Shown here: positions 60,290-64,000 of the stretch, in pieces
How positions within the stretch are numbered: position 1 is the stretch's first letter
Layout: each line of letters opens with the position of its first letter
Assembly: GCA_029783825.1 (NCBI GenBank)
Contig: JAREIK010012111.1
Span: forward strand, 372,001-436,000
Direction: 5' to 3'
Source of the DNA: Sapria himalayana
Taxonomy: Eukaryota; Streptophyta; Magnoliopsida; Malpighiales; Rafflesiaceae
DNA length: 64,000 nucleotides
Translations under genes and position numbers: made by a program
Notes under the pieces: model-generated
Database searches by the model: none
The model's input: only the letters and a program-made list of their open reading frames with translations
Told to the model about the DNA's origin: nothing

Positions 60290-60930
60290 ATTAATAGTGT
60301 TGGATTTTTTGGTTTAATATTTTTTATTTTTATTTTTTTTATTGTTTATGAATTATCCAAAATTATATATATAAGTTTGTGTATTCAAAAAATTAATATT
60401 TTAATTTTCAATAATATTTTTTTTACAACATTTTTTTCCTCTCTCCTCTCTCCTCTCTCCATTCTCATTTCCTTCCCGAAGCAAATCCTAGGAAGACATT
60501 AATATGGTGTTAGAAGTTTCATGAGTGAATGAAGCATATTGATATTTATTGTCATTTTATTCAGAAGATTCAAGATGATATGATCACTATAGTCTACTTA
60601 CCAACTAAAAAGTAGAGTCTTGACATTTTCACGAAGATTTTTATAAAATCAAATATTTCTTCTCTTTTCAAGATGATGATTTATGATACGTATGACCCAC
60701 CTAGAAAAATGATGTGTTTTATAAATTATTATTTTTTGTTTTTATTTATTTTTATTTTTTGGGTGCATTTAACTTGTGAGTTGTTCCAAAAAATATATAT
60801 ATGATTATGCATACTAAAAAAAATCAACTTTTTATTTTATAATAATATTTTTTCTGACATTCTATTCTCTCTCATCTCTCTCTGTCTTTTTTTTGAAGTA
60901 AGTCCTAGGAGGTCATTCACAAATATTTTA
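60290..60930. repeat. Diverged tandem duplication, period about 435 bp
   Basis: Both copies (about 60290-60500 and 60725-60930) have a T-rich start, then 'gttcca/tatcca' before 'atatatat', an AT stretch, a 'ctctctcctctc'-like C/T run and 'cctaggaggtcatt' / 'cctaggaagacatt'. Confidence 0.7.
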
Positions 60931-62755
60931 CTTTAATATGTTTGACGTTTTAGAAAATAAGATAGAAAATAATGTTAATTGACTATCATGAAATAAAATG
61001 ATTAGTCTGAAAATTAAAAATCTAATTCATTAGTAAGTAACTCATCCAAAAAAATGCACTAGTGGCAAATTTTATTGATTTATACATTGCTTTTGTACTC
61101 ATTTTATAAATAATTATTTAGATAGTATGTTTGTCGGAGAAAATAATGTCTCCAAAAAAAGTATACTAAGTTATGATAAGTCTTTTCTTTGTAATTAGTA
61201 AATCACAACTAAAATTTGTGTAACCACAAATACTAAATTTTTTACTTCCTCTAAAAGAAATTTTGACTTCAAAAAAGGTGTCATATATTTTAACATGTTA
61301 AAAATGACATAAAGTAAATTTATTTAATATAATCAATTATTTGATTAATTATATTGAAAATATAAGTATGATTATCAAATATTTAAACTTTTCTAAGATC
61401 TTCTTATCTAGTACAAGTAATAAGAATACTTATTAAATGAGAAATTTGCATATGGATTAAATGATATATCTACTAGAGAATAATTCAATAATTTAAATAA
61501 AAAAAATATTCAATTTGTATTTTTACTCAAATTAAAAATATTTCAAGAATAATACTAGAATGAGTGACCACCTAAAAATTCTTTGTATTATATATATATA
61601 TTGCAGATCATCTCTTGGTGTGAAGACAAGTACTTTCATCCAGCGGTGGTAGATCTCAGATTTGAGATTTATAGGATGCTTATCCTCTAATTTTTAAAAG
61701 TAAGATTTTCAATTTATTAATATTTTGCATCTCATGCTAAGCATGAGCCTTGTATATTGGGTATGATTTTTATTTTTATTATAATAAAATTAATTTTTTA
61801 CTTTAATAAGTAATTTAAATCTTAATAAAGTAATTAAGGAGATCAAAAATTTTCATATGAAATTATATATAAAGATATTATTTTAGTTGGGAAATATCTA
61901 ATTGCTAATTTTCCATGATAATAGTATTATCTTTATTAACTAGTAATAAAATATATGTATCATTTGAACAAAATCTATTAAAATAAGTATAATATGAAAT
62001 ATATTTATAAAACCTAAAGAATTCAAAAGCTAATATTGGGAATTGTGTTTAAGGAAATGTTGAATCAAATAATTTGTGATATATATGGATAAAATTTATA
62101 AAATTAGTGTGAATAGTAAGTACATTTATAAAAATGAATGGAAAGATATATACTCACAAAAATCTCTAAAATATTCTTTATGTGATATGTTATTTTCTTT
62201 TTTAATATTTTTTTTTCATTTATCTCTCATGAATTTTGTGGAGAAATTAAAATTTTTTTATTCTTGTTAATTTTTTATGTTTATTATTAATATTTTTTAT
62301 TTTTATTGTGTTTTTCTTATTATTATTATTATTTTTATCTTATTTTATTTCTCTTTTTCTGATGTTAATAAATTTGAGAACAAAAAAAACATGCACCCTA
62401 TCTATTTTTTCAACAAACCTTTTTTATCTTTGTTTTCCTGTCTCAAATTTATTATTATCATAGTAATTATAGGAAATTAATTTTTGTCATGGTAAAAATT
62501 TGTCACACCCACTCCTAAAATATAATTGTTCCATGTTTTTAAAAGTGGAGTTGTAATTAAATTAGAAAAATTATTGGTTCTTGATTTCATGTTTGAATGG
62601 GTTGTCAAACAACTTTTGAACTAGTGATGTCATAAATAAATACTTTATATTATTATCAAGATTAAAAATAATTATAAAAATTAAAAATGGATTTAGCAAT
62701 TTAGACTTTGGGAGTGAGAGTTGTTGGCATCATTTAGACTTAAAGAGGGGTGTTG

Positions 62756-62774
62756 GAGAGAGAGAGAGAGAGAG
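62756..62774. repeat. (GA)n microsatellite
   Basis: Nine to ten GA dinucleotides without interruption. Confidence 0.95.
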
Positions 62775-64000
62775 CCACAAGTTTAGAAGGGGAAAAGGAC
62801 TTTAAGTACATTTTGTTTAACCATCTAGGCTTCAAGAGTCCGGACTAAAAAAGATGCATGAACTACAAAATACTTAGACCAAAATGATGTCATTTCAATG
62901 CAAAACAACATGATTTGGTGTTTTTACCAAAAAATAAAAAAACTTAATTAATGAACCATTTTGTTTGTAAAGAATAGATCTATTGTGTTGGTTCGCTGGT
63001 TTGACTATCTCTTCCACCGGTTCACATCCCACTTGACGTAGAAAAAGTTTTATGCGTTGAACAGCATCAGTTTTTTTTTGCTAGTCAGCCGATTTGGCTA
63101 GCTGGTTTGATCTAGTTTTTATAACATTGATAAAAACCAAAAAGAAAAAAAATCAATGCAACAATATTTTCTGTGACTGCTTTAATGCATATAGGATTTT
63201 CTGTATTCTACAAATGCAACTTGGTCTTCTCTAGAATCTAGATTTTAAAATCTAGTTGATTCTTCATATATGTACAACTATTCTTTTAGGTTATAAAATT
63301 TAGTTAATTATCGACTTATAATTAACATGTAAAAATCACTAACAAATTATGATATCAACAATGAATATCTGTCACCAAGTGAGAGAGAGGATAGAGAGCC
63401 TCATTAAACTTCTCTTGCTCTAGTAGCAAGTCCTAGATTTGTTTATATAGAAAAAACATCTTGGAATTGATAAAATATTTATAAAAATTGAATATAATGA
63501 TAAATTTCGCTGTGATTCATAAAAAGTCTATATTCAATGAATCGAGTGTTAGTTTGAATATATAAAACATAGTAAAAGAATGCATCTTGACTATAAGGTT
63601 TAAATCTAATAATAAGTCATACAAGAAACAAAATATCTAAAAATATTATTATCAATTGACTATCAGAGATATATTAGTAGGTTGATATCAATCATATCAC
63701 AATCTTGTCTTAGATTAGTATTTATATGAGATTCATTTTATAAGTATTCAATCTTATTTTGATTAAAAAACTTGTTTCACTTTGAGGAAGCTTATCGAGC
63801 ATATGAGTAATTGTCTATTTTTTATAATGTTATATTTATTTTATTATTCTTAATATATTTACATTTATTTTATTATTAATATCAAAAAAATCATAGAAAA
63901 TATATTTGACTTGGTCAACTCGAGAAGAACTGACAATTAAAAGATGCATAATTAAGATAATTATTGAAATCTATTTTGAATCAAATTTCAAAAAACAAAC

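Larger units (their letters stand above)
59641..64000 (+). other. Intron 6 of the ATX-like gene (start only, at least 4,360 bp)
   Basis: AT-rich DNA from the GTGAGA donor to the window end. I searched for the expected continuation of the ATX protein and saw none. It contains a local duplication, a GA microsatellite and scattered simple repeats. Confidence 0.75.

Overview
The window is nuclear DNA of a flowering plant. The evidence is GT-AG introns with plant exon patterns, a trithorax-type ATX gene, plant CACTA, hAT, MULE, LINE, Ty1/copia and Ty3/gypsy remnants, and very AT-rich non-coding DNA (by eye at least 70% A+T). Huge introns plus extreme AT-richness would suit several large-intron lineages, for example some monocots, but no species can be assigned from the sequence. 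There are no prokaryotic features. 

Layout. Positions 1-2,900 (minus strand) hold two unrelated decayed gene copies that still keep exon-intron structure: a TFIIIA zinc-finger gene and a leucine-rich-repeat receptor kinase fragment. Positions 2,962-4,040 are a non-autonomous Mutator-like element with about 220 bp inverted arms and a perfect 9-bp target duplication. Positions 4,041-9,181 are AT-rich DNA ending in an apparent CACTA 3' terminus. Positions 9,182-13,720 are a decayed L1-type LINE. Positions 14,069-24,931 are a nearly 11-kb decayed CACTA (En/Spm) transposon with both transposase genes, subterminal repeat arrays and an internal array of about 550-bp units. Positions 26,640-28,200 are Ty3/gypsy pol remnants on the minus strand. 

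The one apparently living gene starts near 29,271 and runs rightward past the window end. It is an ATX1/ATX2-like histone H3K4 methyltransferase. Six exons can be placed with consistent phase: 29271-29836, 30181-30232, 30313-30387, 30490-30709, 45724-45847 and 59536-59640. They encode about 380 residues: the N-terminal region, a Tudor-like segment, the PWWP domain and the start of the following region. Introns 4 and 5 are 15,014 and 13,688 bp. Intron 4 cuts the PWWP domain immediately before its WP core. The PHD, FYR and SET exons must lie beyond position 64,000. 

The giant introns hold most of the remaining repeats: an organelle-like segment with a degenerate trnN, a copia pol remnant in sense orientation, two hAT transposase remnants (one per intron, both antisense to the gene), GC-rich hAT-type MITEs with a 'gaggtgtcaa' terminus, several local tandem duplications and foldback sequences. 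The introns appear to have grown by repeated insertion and local duplication followed by decay, while exons and splice sites stayed intact.
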